Source of the DNA: Channa striata
Taxonomy: Eukaryota; Chordata; Actinopteri; Anabantiformes; Channidae
Direction of reading: 5' to 3'
Length of the DNA: 64,000 nucleotides
Assembly: GCA_033026295.1 (NCBI GenBank)
Contig: CM065182.1
Location: forward strand, 17,854,215-17,918,214
Shown: positions 14,601-27,031 of the stretch, piece by piece
How the letters are laid out: every line of letters begins with the position of its first letter
How positions within the stretch are numbered: the stretch's first letter is position 1
Program-made: the position numbers and the translations under genes
Notes under the pieces: generated by a model
Told to the model about the DNA's origin: nothing
Databases searched by the model: none
Seen by the model: the letters and a program-made list of their open reading frames with translations, nothing else

Positions 14601-17600
14601 TTACATTTCTGCGGTGCGAGAGAATGAAAAGTGGCAACGTTACTTTAATGCTTGTACTAAATTAAAAGACGTTCACAGAACACACATAAACATTAACTTA
14701 ATGTGTATAAATGATTAGATGCTGCAATTTCTTTCTGACCCCAAACGAGAAGAGCAACGCTGGCATTTCATGTTCCAACCACTGGCTAAATATTTAATGT
14801 CTGACATGTCTTAACTATCTAGGAGCTTAAAAGAGTAAAATATTGCAAAGTTGAAATTCACTGACATTTTCCTCTATATAACACTGAGTAAGTCTAAACA
14901 CAGGGGACTTGTGGATTTTCTTCTCTGAAGTTGCACAACTCACTTTGGGATTCAACAGAGAAGTTGTGTTTGGGAGCTTGGCTGGGTCCCAGGAGCTTTG
15001 TGTTTTGATGTTGCAGGATTTGAGAGAAGTGGAGAAAAAGTAGAGCAGTAAAACTATATCAAGACATGGTGGAAAATCACAAAAAAAACACAGTCGATTC
15101 GATCAAACTGGAATCTTCTCTTATTAAGAACTCCTCAGCATAATCTTTTTTTCTACGGGATGTCAGCTTTAAGAAGTGGAGTGGAGGCAGATTCACTGTA
15201 TTAAAGGGGCCTTCCTGTTCCTCTTCTTTACCTGCAACCTCTGTGCTTTGACTACTAATAGAGACTGGCTCACACGTCTACATCGGGCTTCCATGCATCG
15301 AGCCAAGTGAGCCATCATTTATGTTAAAAAATGGAGAAAGGCTCCGAGTTAAATCAATACATAAACTACCCGCAGGATCCACAGTGCAGGCAGCGGAAGT
15401 GACAGGCCGCTTAACAAATAGACGTTAGCCTCCCAGAGCCTGCTGCTGACTCAGCACGTCCCCCCGTGACGGAAACAGGGCTCCGTTATGCCCCCTTCCA
15501 TCTTTCCCCGTTCCCTATCAGTCAGACAGCTCCTTGCGTCTACTTGGGAACTGCTGATTAGAGGCTCTTAAATATCACCAAAGCAAAGAGTATAATTCAT
15601 AAGAGAGATAACACTGTGTCGACACAGGTTTGCTGCTGCTGGGAATTCAGCCAATGTTTGAATAAACACCCCTGTTTGGAAGGAGAGGACGCCACAGTTT
15701 TGGACCATCAGTTGCTTTGGAGGCGCACATCATCATAAACAATGTTTTGCTGTGCCCAAGGATTTGAGAATATCAAATATCAGACAGAAAAAGCAGCCGA
15801 AAATGATCACACAGCTCACCAAACATTAATCCATCAAGACTGATGAGACCATAAATCCTTCTCCTTCTCCTTCTCCGCCGGACCGGTTTCCTCTCTATTT
15901 CACTCAGATGGGTATAAAATGCAGATCAACACGCTCTCCTCTCTCTCTTCCTTCTCCTCGTGTCTCTCTAAGCCACCTGTTCTATCCATCATCTGGACAG
16001 CTGGTCCTCTGCACTTCCAGTCCCTCTCCCAAATGCAGCACGGACTGACCTCTTGACCTGCTCCGCCTGTCTGCTCACTCCCGCAAGTTCAGGAATTAGA
16101 AACCGAATCTGCAGACAGAGGATTTAAATTGAGCATACCCTACCTCAAATTAGAAACATTAAATTCCTATAGTGTAAAAATTATTATGCAGGCTTTTCCA
16201 GACTTTTATGTTTTGTAAAACACCTTTGAAACGTTTAGTGGGTGGCTAAACGAATGAAAATGGAGAAAAGCTTCTTAAAATTCCCAGATTCACCAGAATC
16301 CAGTCTGAAAAGCCTGGATACAGTCCAGGCTCAGTTCTAGGCCCATTTAGCTCAAAGTTCAAAAAACATTTATAAGCTACAGTGTGCTCTCACCTTCATA
16401 CACACAGATGTAACTGACTGATCCGCAGTCAGAAACCCTGTATGTCAAAGCTTCGTTGAAGGCACCAGCAAGCGAAGCTTTGATAACAGCCCCTGCCACT
16501 AAACATACTATAACATAAGTCTAAATCATTATCATAGACAGATGCCATACACACGGGTATGACATCTCTTCTAAAACAAGTCTCACATCTCGGTACAGTA
16601 TGTCGACACAGCACTAACACAAATTGCCTAGATCGAAGAACATCACTGTGAAAACGCGTGGCATCCTTTCAACAATGCTAAGCAGTTGTAGAAAGTTTGC
16701 AGGATTTATATTTCATGCTGTAATAAATGCGGAGGCACTCATATGATCCTTTTAGTGGCTCCCATAGGCAGCCAGCAGAGTATTGATGAATTCGCAAACT
16801 GCTCTAAATTCACAGTCTGACTCAATTTGAAATAAAGATAAACAACAACCTGCCGCATCAGCTCAGCGCTCCCGTACATATCGCAGTCAAACTGCATTGC
16901 ATAACTAAAAACACGGTTGAGAGTTTAGAAGGAATTTTAGCAAGAATTTTTGGGCTTGTGAGAGCAAAACATGAATCTGGACACCGTCCAAATGGCAAAT
17001 TCATCCCCAGATCTATCACTGTAAAATCCTCCTCTGTTTACACGCTGCCTACTATGCGTTTCGTGACTAGTCAGACAGTGGCCTTGAAGTAAATATGCGC
17101 TCTATGATGATAAGTTAGCACACCACATTTCACGCAAGACTTGCTGTCAAAGGACTAAACATCTATCTCTCTTTCCAGTTCCGGGACCTTCTCCCACTCT
17201 ACGCCGTCCTTTTTGCAAAGAGTCGATTTATGTACCGGGAATAACTCAAGGTGAACAGACAAGCAAATACAAACCAACGCTAATTTATATTTGGGCCGAG
17301 CCTGGGGCCAAGGAGATGTTTGTGTCGTAAAGCAGCGGCTGCGAGCTTTTTCAGCTCTGCTCAAAACAGGCCGCCTGAAACTCAAATCTGTGGTAGGGAT
17401 GATAGTTAAATCTCGGCGGAGATGCTACTTCCTCTCCTTCATGCTGTGCTCTTTGCTCTTTTCTTTCGCTCCGCTCATCGGTAAGTGCTTGAAGAACAAG
17501 ACGCTGCCCTAAAAGTCAGTGGGAAATGGGCTGAATTTTCTCCACAACATTGCAGTTGGAAATTCTCTTATAATACAAAGTTCAGTTCATTACTGAGTGT

Positions 17601-20600
17601 GAAAACAGGTGATGGTTGGTTTTTGCAGTAAATGGGGGCAGATTGCTGGGGTGCTGGGATTGAGTGGAGACTGACTTGATTCATCATGGGCGACTTGTCA
17701 TAGCTGGGGTAACCACAGAAAGATTTTATTGAGTCTACTTCTTTCTCTCTGCGCAACAATGTCCCTAAAGCCATCTCTCCCTGAACTCCTAATTACCGCA
17801 TCAGTGCTGACATGGAAAGCCACTGTACATCACATCAATGTCTCTTTTGATCACACTCCGATATGTGAGAGATTTTTTTATTGTGTGTGTTGAACGTGCC
17901 TCTATGGAAAGCACTGCACATGCAGCTCTAAACAGAATGGGGTCGTAGGAAAAAGCAACCCGACATGTCAGCCTTTTGTCTTCATGCAAACTGGGCAGTG
18001 GAGTCCCAGTGGAGTCCCAGTGGAGTCGGGGGGGGGGCAGGTATACAACGTGTGCATTAGGCCCCGTAACATCATTTATAAAAGTCAGACACACTTCCAC
18101 ACAAATGGCTTTCACCACAGAGGCTCCCCATTAGCATTAAAGGAGAAAGGCTATAAGAGGCAGGGAGTGGAGAGAGAAGCTTTACAGCTACAGCGAATGT
18201 GAGGACCGACTCAAGCCTGCATCAAAGACCCAACGACAGCTTCCTGTTCGGTGGCAATTTCACAGCCCTCTACTAGTCTGTATGTGTCAGCAAGTAGCAG
18301 GGAACAAATGCATTAAGTCCCCTGGGAAATGTGTTTGCATGCCATTGGACCCTCCGGCACCCTGCCGCGGAGGCCAACTAACAGCACAGGCCCTTCATTA
18401 GTCTCACGTGTTGGTCCGAGACAGAAAGGCCAGACCTTGTCCATCATTCTGTTATTAAGCCACACACAAAGTGGCCAGTCCCTGCATGAACCTGCTCTCC
18501 TTCTAGAGCATCCCGCTCTGCTCGGGGCAGCGTGTGTCGTACGCGGTTAAAGAAAATGCATTTAATTAAAGTGCATTCACTCTATCCTGCTTCTGTGGAT
18601 TGGACCGGAGTTAAATGTGGCAGAAACAAGTCGTCTTAATGCTTCTATCTGAAAACGGACACTAAATGAGAGCATGTCTATGTAGATTGAATTGGTTAAA
18701 CCTATAGGTTTCCATGTAAGCTCAGAGTAAGAGGGAACAGACTTCAAACCGAATCATACTCAATTACTGAGGTGGTAAGTGGAGGCTGAACTTAACTCAC
18801 ACGGCATTCCCCAGGGTTATTAATTTTTCTTTGAACCACCTTCTGGACTAAAGAAAAAAACACCCTCCACAATCTGTCAGTATAACAGCGTTAAACTGGT
18901 AGACCATGTTTTTAATCATGTACCCCAGGTTTAAACTTGAATGTTTAACACATTACTACAGCTCTGACACACATAATCAGCTGTTGTGCGCTGTATAGGA
19001 CAAAGTTTCCATTATGAACTTTGGCTAAGTTGCGGTTTGAGTAAGTACATAATAAAGAAAGGTTGAAATTAAAAATCATTTTATTGTGAGAAACACATAA
19101 CTCCCTCCTCTAATCTCCCAAAAAAATCAGCCTGCCTTCAAGCAACAAAATATTTTGAATTATTACTTAGGACTGTAACAAAACACTGTCATACTCAAAC
19201 ACAACTCTGAAATATGTCAAAAAAAAACTATTAGCCATTTTCACAGTGTTATCTTGTGTAGATGGTGACATTAATGAAGGAGGAAAAACACAAAAGCTTA
19301 GTCACAGCAAGACAAAGGAATCATAAAAGAATTCCATTAAATGAGTTATCTATCGACTAGTTCTGGCTCAGTGAGCGGTGAAATGACATTTGGAGCATCT
19401 AGTAGGTTTTATGCACAAGTAAGTGTTCTTCATAGGTAGCTGCTAATTAGGCATGGTAAAACATCTCCAGTTAACGTCTACTATTCATCTTCTTGGCATG
19501 TGGGGAACACAACATGGGCCGATTGTTTTGTCTTGTGTGTCAGAGGATTTCAATGGAAGCCAATCACATCCCTTTTTCCACAGCCCAGAATCTCCGCCCT
19601 GACACACTGCCATTTTCTACACACACAGACAAAAGATGAGGACAAACTCAGACATTTTCCAATCACTGTTCTTGGAGCTCGGCCATGACTCATTATGGCT
19701 ACGAGACGACCTTGACATTCAGTGGGCATGTACTGTATGAGAAGCCCAAACACACACACGCACCATCACCACCACCACCACCACCAGCACAGAGACAGCA
19801 AAACACATACACCACAATCCAAGAGCACCCAGACACACCACCTCCAGAGTTGTGTGAGCTGTTGGCTGGTTACTACAGAGGCCAAGCTAATCCAGCTCCA
19901 GTGTTTAGAGCTGTGAAGCAGCTGGAAGCACATAAGCTGTTAACAAGTTGAGGTGAAAATGTTTTCTGGCAGGCGCCCTCCTCCTCCTCCTTCACACTTT
20001 ACCTAGCAGCAGCTCACAGTACACCTCCTCCACTGACGCGTCCAACCTGGCAACCTAGGACGTGTGCTGTACTGCTGTTTCCACACTTGGATTGAGTTCT
20101 GCACACACACACCCACACACACACACAAACACACAACCTATACTGCATGCCCATGTGTACACAAACATGATACCCCTGCTCTACAGCTGCTCCGATGGAA
20201 AAACCCACCGCCCAGCTGAAACAAGCAGATGTAATACAGGGAATAATTTATAAGGAAACCACTATGCAGAAGAAGATATTTTTGGAGTAGAAGACAACTA
20301 TCACTGTATGCGATAGTTACTGGAAAACTGAAGGTTGACATCAGTACACAAACAACTATGCAGGCCATGTGGCCTTTATAACACAGATCCCAAACTGTGG
20401 GGATTCGAAAGTATACGGACAAACAGAATAGGACCAGGCAGGGTTCACTTTAGGTTACCAGTCTGTCTCAGGGCCACCACATAGAGACCTGTAGACCAGA
20501 GTACCTGGAGGAACCCTCAAGCACAGGAAGGTAGACTGCAATCATCGACCTTCAATCTGTGAGGTGGTAGCACTAACCACTTCACCCGACCTGTCCACAG

Positions 20601-23600
20601 AATTAGCATATTTAATATTTTGTGGAAAATATACACTACATTAAACCACTGCCTGAAGTCTGTGACTCATAACCAGATACATCTTCACTGCCTTTCAGCA
20701 AGTGGGATGAAGGTCAGACTAAACCAGGTAAAAGATTCAGTCAGGAAAGAAACTCTGCATTTTGTTAAATGGCAAGACTTTGTCAAGTCTAAACCACGTG
20801 TGAGCTCTTTTGTGCACGAACACTGGAAAAACACACAAGAAATATTTAGTAGCCAAGTGTTCAATTACTTTTGCAAATTGAGCACCATGTGCTAAAAAGG
20901 TCTGAACAGCTTTGTCTATAGTGATGTAAACCTACTCAACTTAAAGCTGCAACTTGGCGACTTGATCACGTTTTCATTAGTTTCCATCAGCTCACTTTAA
21001 ATTCGGTAAACTGAATCAGAGCCTGGAGAAATAAGTGATGAAGAAAGAAACCATCCAACTTTTTAAATAATCAAAATAAAATAGATTTCTTTGTTATATT
21101 GTAACATGGATACATAGCTAAGTAGCTAAAGCTGTTAAAATGCATGTATTGAAATACTTAATGTAATTCTGTGCAGCTGAGCATGTTCGCTGAAATAAAA
21201 TGGCAAAAAGAGTAAAAGAGACAATTTTAACAAAACAGTTAGATAAAACATCATCAGATATTTTAAAAAATCCTAACAAGAAAGTTGTGGTGAAATAAGA
21301 AAGATTATTGCATTGCAAATGTTTGCATCCCCCTTGATAATAATCTTTATTACATAAAATAAGGTGTCTGATCTTAAACGAAGACTGCCAACACTTGAAG
21401 CTTGCTGAGTGGCACCATGTGTGTTAAAGTGGACTCGTGTGTAGATCTCTCTAGCAGTTTGCTGAGAGTAACACGATCAGTGGGATCAGAAAAACAGCTT
21501 TCAGAGGACCACATTATTTTAAAAAAAGAATCAAGATCTAATAAATCGTAAACACACTAAAGTGAAAGAGGTGCGAAGAAACTTGCTCAAAGGCTACAAT
21601 GGAGAGGCAAGAGAGAACTAAAGCACAAAGCAAAGTCAACTCAGGAATGGTTTAAAAAGAATAAGGTTAAGGTTTTTCCATGACCTCCTCAGTCTCCAGA
21701 CTTAATTCTCTTTAAAAACCTGGTGATTTGAAGAACGCTGACACAATGCTGAAACCAACCAATCTGGTAGACTTGGAACAATTGTGCCGATTACACCTGC
21801 AGGGATGCAAACACTGATCATCCTCAGAGTGGTTAGTGGAGGTTACTAGGGCAAAGACAGGACATACAAAGAACATTTCATTAAGGATGTTATTTGCTTA
21901 ATTGCAGAAATGTTGAATAATTTTCTTTATTTTACCATAACTTTTGTGTTATACACTACTATTGTAGTATTATTAAAGAAACGTTTGTACTGAATATGTT
22001 TTAAATATTGTGTTGATGAAAAAAATTACAGCTTTGATATTTTTGTCATTTAAAATTAGGTGAATGCAAAGTTTTGTCTCTGCCACTGAAATGTAGAGAA
22101 GTGATAGTATAAAGTGTCACAAAATAGAATAACAAGTAAAGTACAAGTAACTCAGAACTGCTCTTTAGTACGTGACTTGAGTTTATGTACTTTGTGGAAC
22201 CTCTCCCATCCTTCCCATATGACAAGTATGTATTATAAGCCCATGCTTGTTTACTACCGTCTTTTTATCTCACTGGGGTTTTTCTGTGTGTAGGTGCGTA
22301 TGTGTGTGTGTGTGTGTGTAGTGTGTGTGTGTGTGTGTGTGTGTGTGGAGGCCCTGCCAGTCTGGCGGCAGCCCACGGCGCAGTGCTGGGCTTTCAGAAC
22401 TACAAGAGCACCGTAAAGCAGCACAGTCCAGGGAAGAGATCTTGACAACATGGAGCGACAACAACAAAAGCCCTAAGAAAGTACAGCCCAAGTAGGCCAG
22501 CCTCTCAGGGAGCTTCCTCCCCCCCCCACTCCCCCGTGCCGTCCTCCTCCTCCTCCTCCTATGGCTCACTCACACATCCTCGCATGACGTGATCCTCACG
22601 TGCACAGGACTCAGCGTGACTCTTCCGTTATCACATACAGTGAACGTTGTTGAGACTAATGGTGGCTGACACTAGTGCCCATGTGTGTACACTGAAGCAC
22701 AGAACCCTCCCCACGCAGTGTTGTTGCTTAAGCACATGCTGTGTGTACCGTACAGTACAGGTTTGTCCTTCTGTGTGTGACAAAAGAAATTAAGGGCGTC
22801 GGCAAACCATGAGTGCATCAGTAAGGAGTGGTGGGGTTAACCTGGCTCTGATGAAAACTTAATGGCCCCTTCACCTTTATTATTGGCTGGTGGAGCAGTA
22901 TCGTGCACTCGGCGTCTCCACTGTGGTAACACGTGTGGCTCTGCGTAGGAAAGCAGCACTATCACCACCATCAGTCTCACACTCGCTAATTATAGAGAGA
23001 AGACCAACAAATTAACTCCGTGACAACTGCGAACAAAGTGACTCCTGTTTTAGTTAGGTGAGACTCAAACCCAGCGTACCAAATTGAAATCATATATGAA
23101 GGTATTCTGTGGTCACTCACTGCTCTCCGGTTTCAGCACCTCTGCTTCTCTGTGGAACGAGACCCCAGCATTGCATTCTTGTGTCTTTGCAGATGCCACT
23201 GTTACAATCACACAAGCGCTTATTAATATCTCCCTTTCAAATGCTAATTCCCCTTCATACATAAACCATAACTCCCGAGGTTAGCTGGTACATTGTAGCT
23301 TACTGTAGGGAGTGCAAAGCTGGGGGGGGGGTCCAAACAGCCTGACTCTAATACTGAATGAAATTATCCCACAGTGGCCCAGATTACAATAGTTTTAACA
23401 AAGCCAATTGTTCACGCTTTAACAAACTGACAAACTCTATTTCCCATTGCCTCAGCAACAATCTGTGACACAGTCACGGCCCTGCAGACAGATCCACGTC
23501 AAACGTTCACCCTCATTTGTGAGGATGTTTGCTGCTGGACATAATTGCACAGCTGTTTCCAGCACTGGCAGGAAGAACTCGGTGTGGTCTGATACGGCCA

Positions 23601-24307
23601 CGCTCACATCTCACTAACTGGATGCAGTTGGTGCTAGTAGAGGGCCCTGAGCTGTGAACAGGCTGCCAACCCACAGTGCCACTTTCGCAGCTTTGATGTG
23701 TGTCTGGCGTGCTGTGCTGCAGATGCTGCTCTGTATGATACACCCTGCTAGAACAATCAGTCATTTCTTCTGACTGAAATGTACAGCATCAGCCCAGATG
23801 TGTTCTCGTAAAAAAGTTAATACCTTGTACCGAGTGTATAGAGCGGCACAGTCAGGTGTCAGAGATGGATGCAAATCAGCTTGTTAGAATAAATGTTTCA
23901 GGTCAAGTGTCAGATGTGATTTTCATTATCTAAGCTGAAGTGTTTTCGTTTTGGGGGATCCTGCAGGACGCCCTACCCACATGTTGCCATCCACTCACAC
24001 AGGACAGACATGGGTGTGTGTGGTGACCTACCTGCCAGGAGCTGGAGGGGATCTCTGCGAATTTACCCAGACCCCCGAAGGTGTAGCATCTGTACATGTG
24101 ATCCAGAGACTCGGAGCAGTGCCACAGCAAGCCGAAGCTCACCGAGTCCTTGCTGTTGTGGTGGTGGTGCTGGTGCTGGTGGTGCTGGTGCTGGCTGTTC
24201 CGCAGCTGGTCCTTAACAATCCAGGCAGGAGAGATGAAGCTGAAACTGCAGACGGCGACCAGAGCGGAGGAGAGGAGCACCCAGAAGCAGCCCACACAGC
24301 TGAACAT
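2700..24307 (-). CDS. lhfpl7: LHFPL-family tetraspan membrane protein, LHFPL7/TMEM211-like (5' part; 3' exons outside window)
   Basis: Two coding exons are visible. Exon 1 is 24032-24307: ATG at 24307, ends CAG|GTAGGT, 92 codons. Exon 2 is 2700-2838: acceptor CCCTCAG|ACC, ends GCAG|GTTGGT, 46 codons plus one base. Exon 1 encodes a first membrane segment followed by FSFISPAW, then an extracellular loop with FGLLWHC and a later RCYTFGGL..IPSSSWQ. Exon 2 encodes a second membrane segment (SAVLCSGGCALLAVSSLLAI). FSF-[IV]-SPAW and the SAV-L/M-GG spacing match remembered human TMEM211/LHFPL7 better than LHFPL1-6. The family is four-pass (claudin-like); LHFPL3-5 relatives are known as channel or receptor partners, but the role of LHFPL7 is unclear. 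Odd feature: a His/Gln-rich insert in loop 1. An in-frame ATG 32 codons upstream is possible, but the family start is the MFSC methionine. Exons 3 onward were not found in 1-2699. Family call is firm; exact paralogue moderate. Confidence 0.72.
4530..4605 (+). repeat. Short fish repeat fragment (AAGTGCCTTGCACAAGGGCACC core)
   Basis: The core GTTAAGTGCCTTGCACAAGG GCACC is common in fish repeats. The reverse complement of a related core (AAGTGCCCTTGAGCAAGACACT) occurs at 58725-58746, supporting a dispersed family. Confidence 0.45.
7288..7312. repeat. (GT)n microsatellite
   Basis: (GT)n with one TT interruption. Confidence 0.85.
7493..7516. repeat. (CA)n microsatellite
   Basis: About 12 CA units. 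Confidence 0.9.
13013..13123. repeat. (AGA)n/(GCA) trinucleotide array
   Basis: About 110 bp of almost pure purine on the plus strand, built from AGA units with GCA interruptions at varied spacing and a few GAT units at the right end. In an intron; no coding use is supported. Confidence 0.95.
19749..19790. repeat. (CA)n followed by (CCA)n microsatellite
   Basis: Compound simple repeat. Confidence 0.85.
20101..20137. repeat. (CA)n microsatellite, interrupted
   Basis: CA units with two interruptions. Confidence 0.85.
20432..20600 (-). repeat. Truncated copy of the same SINE-like repeat family (reverse orientation)
   Basis: TTACCAGTCTGTCTCAGGGCCACCACATAGAGAC, then GTACCTGGAGGAACCCT, then CTGTGAGGTGGTAGCACTAACCACTTCACC, is the reverse complement of the family represented at 29428, with an internal deletion. 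Confidence 0.65.
21361..21870 (+). mobile_element. Degraded Tc1-like transposon remnant in the LHFPL7-like gene intron 1
   Basis: ACTCAGGAATGGTTTAAAAAG followed by CCTCCTCAGTCTCCAGACTTAATTCTC and AAAAACCTGGTGATTTGAAGA matches the end of a Tc1 transposase gene: the translated stretch PQSPDL..-KNL corresponds to the family PQSPDLNPIENL. The text contains frame breaks, so the element is dead. The limits are approximate; GTTTGCATCCCCCTTG at 21321 and GGGATGCAAAC at 21802 may be remains of its ends. Confidence 0.65.
22300..22347. repeat. (GT)n microsatellite
   Basis: About 24 GT units with one TA interruption. Confidence 0.95.
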
Positions 24308-25300
24308 GGTGGCAGCTTGGGGCAAAAAGCCCGCAGACAGACCCAGATCGATGCCTAACCGGACTTCTTCTTCTTTTTTCTCCCGGCCCAGGAGCGAATG
24401 CATTTGGAGCTCACACCTCCAGGAGCAGGACTTCCAAGTTCAGCCCCTGAGCAGCACTACATCAGCAGATGAATCACTTGACATCCGCAGCGGCAGCTCC
24501 TGGATGTGTGCGCGTCCGGCACATCTGGTCTGGAGGGAGAAACACTGAGAAAGCACATCAGTATGAAGAAGGACGGAGGTGTTACAAAGTCAAGTCATCT
24601 GTGCGTCCATTCAGGCTGTGGAAATGCCCAAATCTGACGTGCAAGATGTTTGTCACACCCAAAAGTGGATGCGCAGTTGTTCTCCCAGAGCAGGTGGAGC
24701 AGCGGTCGGACCCGGAGCCGCAGACACGAACACAAACAAACCCCGGAGCCGCTGGACCCCGCTGCTCCCCTCAGGACACTTGCACCGCCTCAGCAAGGAC
24801 GGAGCAGCACTTTGCGTTTAGGGAAAGTGCGTCTGGACGCTGTCAAGCTCACAGCGGTTATAAAGAGCACTTCCGGGTGGGATTTTCAAAAGGAGCTGCT
24901 GAAAAAGAGGCGCGGCGAAGCTCGAGGGAGCGATCACCGTCTGCTACACATGACAACGAGCGCACAGTTACAGCTCATTATGCGGTTCTTACGGTACACG
25001 GGGTCATATCTGTGCCCGTGTGCAGTGTCGGGGGCGGGGTTAAGTGGGAAATGTGGCTCCTAACTGAGAAAATACTGAGTGCTTTCGCGCTCATGAGAAG
25101 AAACTCACAAAGCCTGAAAAAATTTGAAGGGTGCAACTGTTGTTTAAAAGTTATTGCTTGGGTTTAGTCTTTTCAATCAAATTCACTGAAGCTCTTGGTT
25201 TACGTTACTTTTATTCTGAAAGCAACAGCGTTTCCGGTGTTCCGCGCTGTCTCTCTTTAACTTGACGTCCAGGCGTGAGACCGCAGGTTTCGCTCCCACT
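24308..25300 (-). promoter_or_regulatory. CpG-rich 5' flank / putative promoter of the LHFPL7-like gene
   Basis: Immediately upstream of the minus-strand exon 1 the sequence becomes clearly richer in G+C and CpG than the surrounding intron and intergenic DNA (for example 24480-24520, 24690-24800, 24900-25040). This is the expected position of a promoter and 5' UTR. No convincing TATA box was seen. Several long plus-strand open frames here are by-products of the base composition. From about 25.3 to 27.0 kb the DNA is AT-rich with no gene recognised; it holds the AKAP10 3' UTR at its right end. Confidence 0.5.
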
Positions 25301-27031
25301 TTGCAAAAGCATCATGTTCATTCGCTTGACTCTAACATAACTCAACACTGTAACAAGCAGCTGCGCCTTCATTAAACCGGTTTATTGTTTTTTTTTTATC
25401 TCCCCCATGTACTTGTTTGCTACATGCATATTACTATTATTATTATGAAGTGAATATGGTTTTGACCGTCTCCAGAACGTGTCAGACTCACAGACTGTGT
25501 ACAAAGAGCAGGGTCGTTACCGCGTCTCAGCCAATCAGAGCTCAGGACAGGTTCACATCGAGGTGGGCATCGCCTCCGCACCTGCAGCTCGCCTCAGCCT
25601 GGTCTCCACAAAGTCATCGTCTCAAAATACGTGCATTATTCTTATTTCTTAGACCAGATTAAGTCTTTTATAGCGATTCTTAAAATCAGATAAAATATAC
25701 TGAGTACAAATTCCCTTTCTTCTCTTTTACCCAAACGCAGCAGCACAGTCAACATTGCCCCCGTCTGGCCGAAAGTGATAAAATAGCCACAGTCAGTTTG
25801 ACTGTAAACTTCTAAATATTCTTTCTCAAAATAGCTACAGCATGCAACGGTCTGAAAATTGCTGCATCATACCACTACTTTAGCTAAAATATGTTAAATG
25901 AATAAAAATCAGGACGGGACAAAACCATTTCATAATATATGTATTTAAATCCAACACAATTTAAATATATTATAGATTAAGTACACATACATATCCGAAA
26001 ACATTTGTGGTACATAGTACCAAGAGTTGTTTCTGGTTCTTTTCCACATCTTGGTAAGGCTCTAAACAAATAAAAAAAAAGTTTAATTTACTGAGCACAC
26101 TTTCCAGTTGAACAGTCCTGTCATCACTGATGCGTGTTTCAGTGATACGTAAAAAAAAGTGATCACCATAAAAAAAAGGACTACTTGTAATATAAGGAAT
26201 AAACCAGAAATCTACGTTAATATAGCGAGTGAACATTTATGACATGGAGGTTTGAGGGAGTATTTCTTCTACACTCTGAAGGTGCCAGGAGGTTTACACA
26301 GGAGGTCAGACGCTGTCCAGAATCAGATCCTCTTCTGCTTCATGTTTCCAGATGTTCTACACTACGTAAACATCCCAGATAGGACAGCTCACATGAGTGA
26401 ACAGCAGACGAAACTACTCCAAGCAGGCTGACAGAAGTGTATGTAAAAACTGCACAATGCTCCAAAGCAGTAATTTTCATCTGCTTAATCCTTAAGTAGC
26501 TGATCTTTAAGAGAGATTTTCATCTAAAAACAAAGAATGGTTATAAAAAGGAGTGGGGAGGTGTGTCATGAGGGTAATTCAGTCTTTGTCATGTCCTCAA
26601 TAGGTCCGAAATAAGACATTTTTCCAACAATGATAGTTCTGACATACACTGCTTCTTCTAGCATCGCAGTTAATGCTTCCTTCCTCGGTCAGGAGTGACC
26701 GTCAGACCTCCAGTCGGATGTAAGCGCTTGGCTTTGTTTACCTTAGGCAACTACACATGTACCTTTATAGTGTTGTGGAGTTGGAAGATTAGAACATGGA
26801 GTACTTCAAGTTTTCCATTAGTCCACGTGTGAACAATCACTCACCCGAGCATGCTTTCACGCACACAAACACGCACGCACGCACGCAGAAACATGGTGGC
26901 TGAGGAGGTGATAAAATGCTTTCTTCGTCTCAGAGTAATGCAGTTCACTGCAGGTTGCACCAAGTATACAGTTTGTCACTCGTGTGGCCAGCGACTTCAA
27001 GGAGCAACAGTCTTTTGGTTCCTCAGTGAGG

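Larger units (their letters stand above)
2839..24031. other. 21-kb intron 1 of the LHFPL7-like gene
   Basis: No recognisable protein-coding exon belonging to this gene was found between the two exons. Contents that can be supported are microsatellites (7288, 7493, 13013, 19749, 20101, 22300), a Tc1-like remnant near 21.4-21.9 kb, SINE-like fragments at 4.5 and 20.4 kb, and one weak candidate nested exon on the plus strand at 17401-17481. Several stretches look unusually balanced in base composition (for example 5.45-5.75 kb, 15.2-15.7 kb, 18.3-18.5 kb). They could be conserved non-coding elements, but that needs alignment to other fish. Confidence 0.6.

Noticed and set aside
24469..25167. 232-codon open frame on the plus strand upstream of the LHFPL7-like exon
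   Set aside because: It lies in the CpG-rich promoter of the opposite-strand gene, has biased composition, no recognisable domain and no splice support. Best explained by GC-rich sequence lacking stops.
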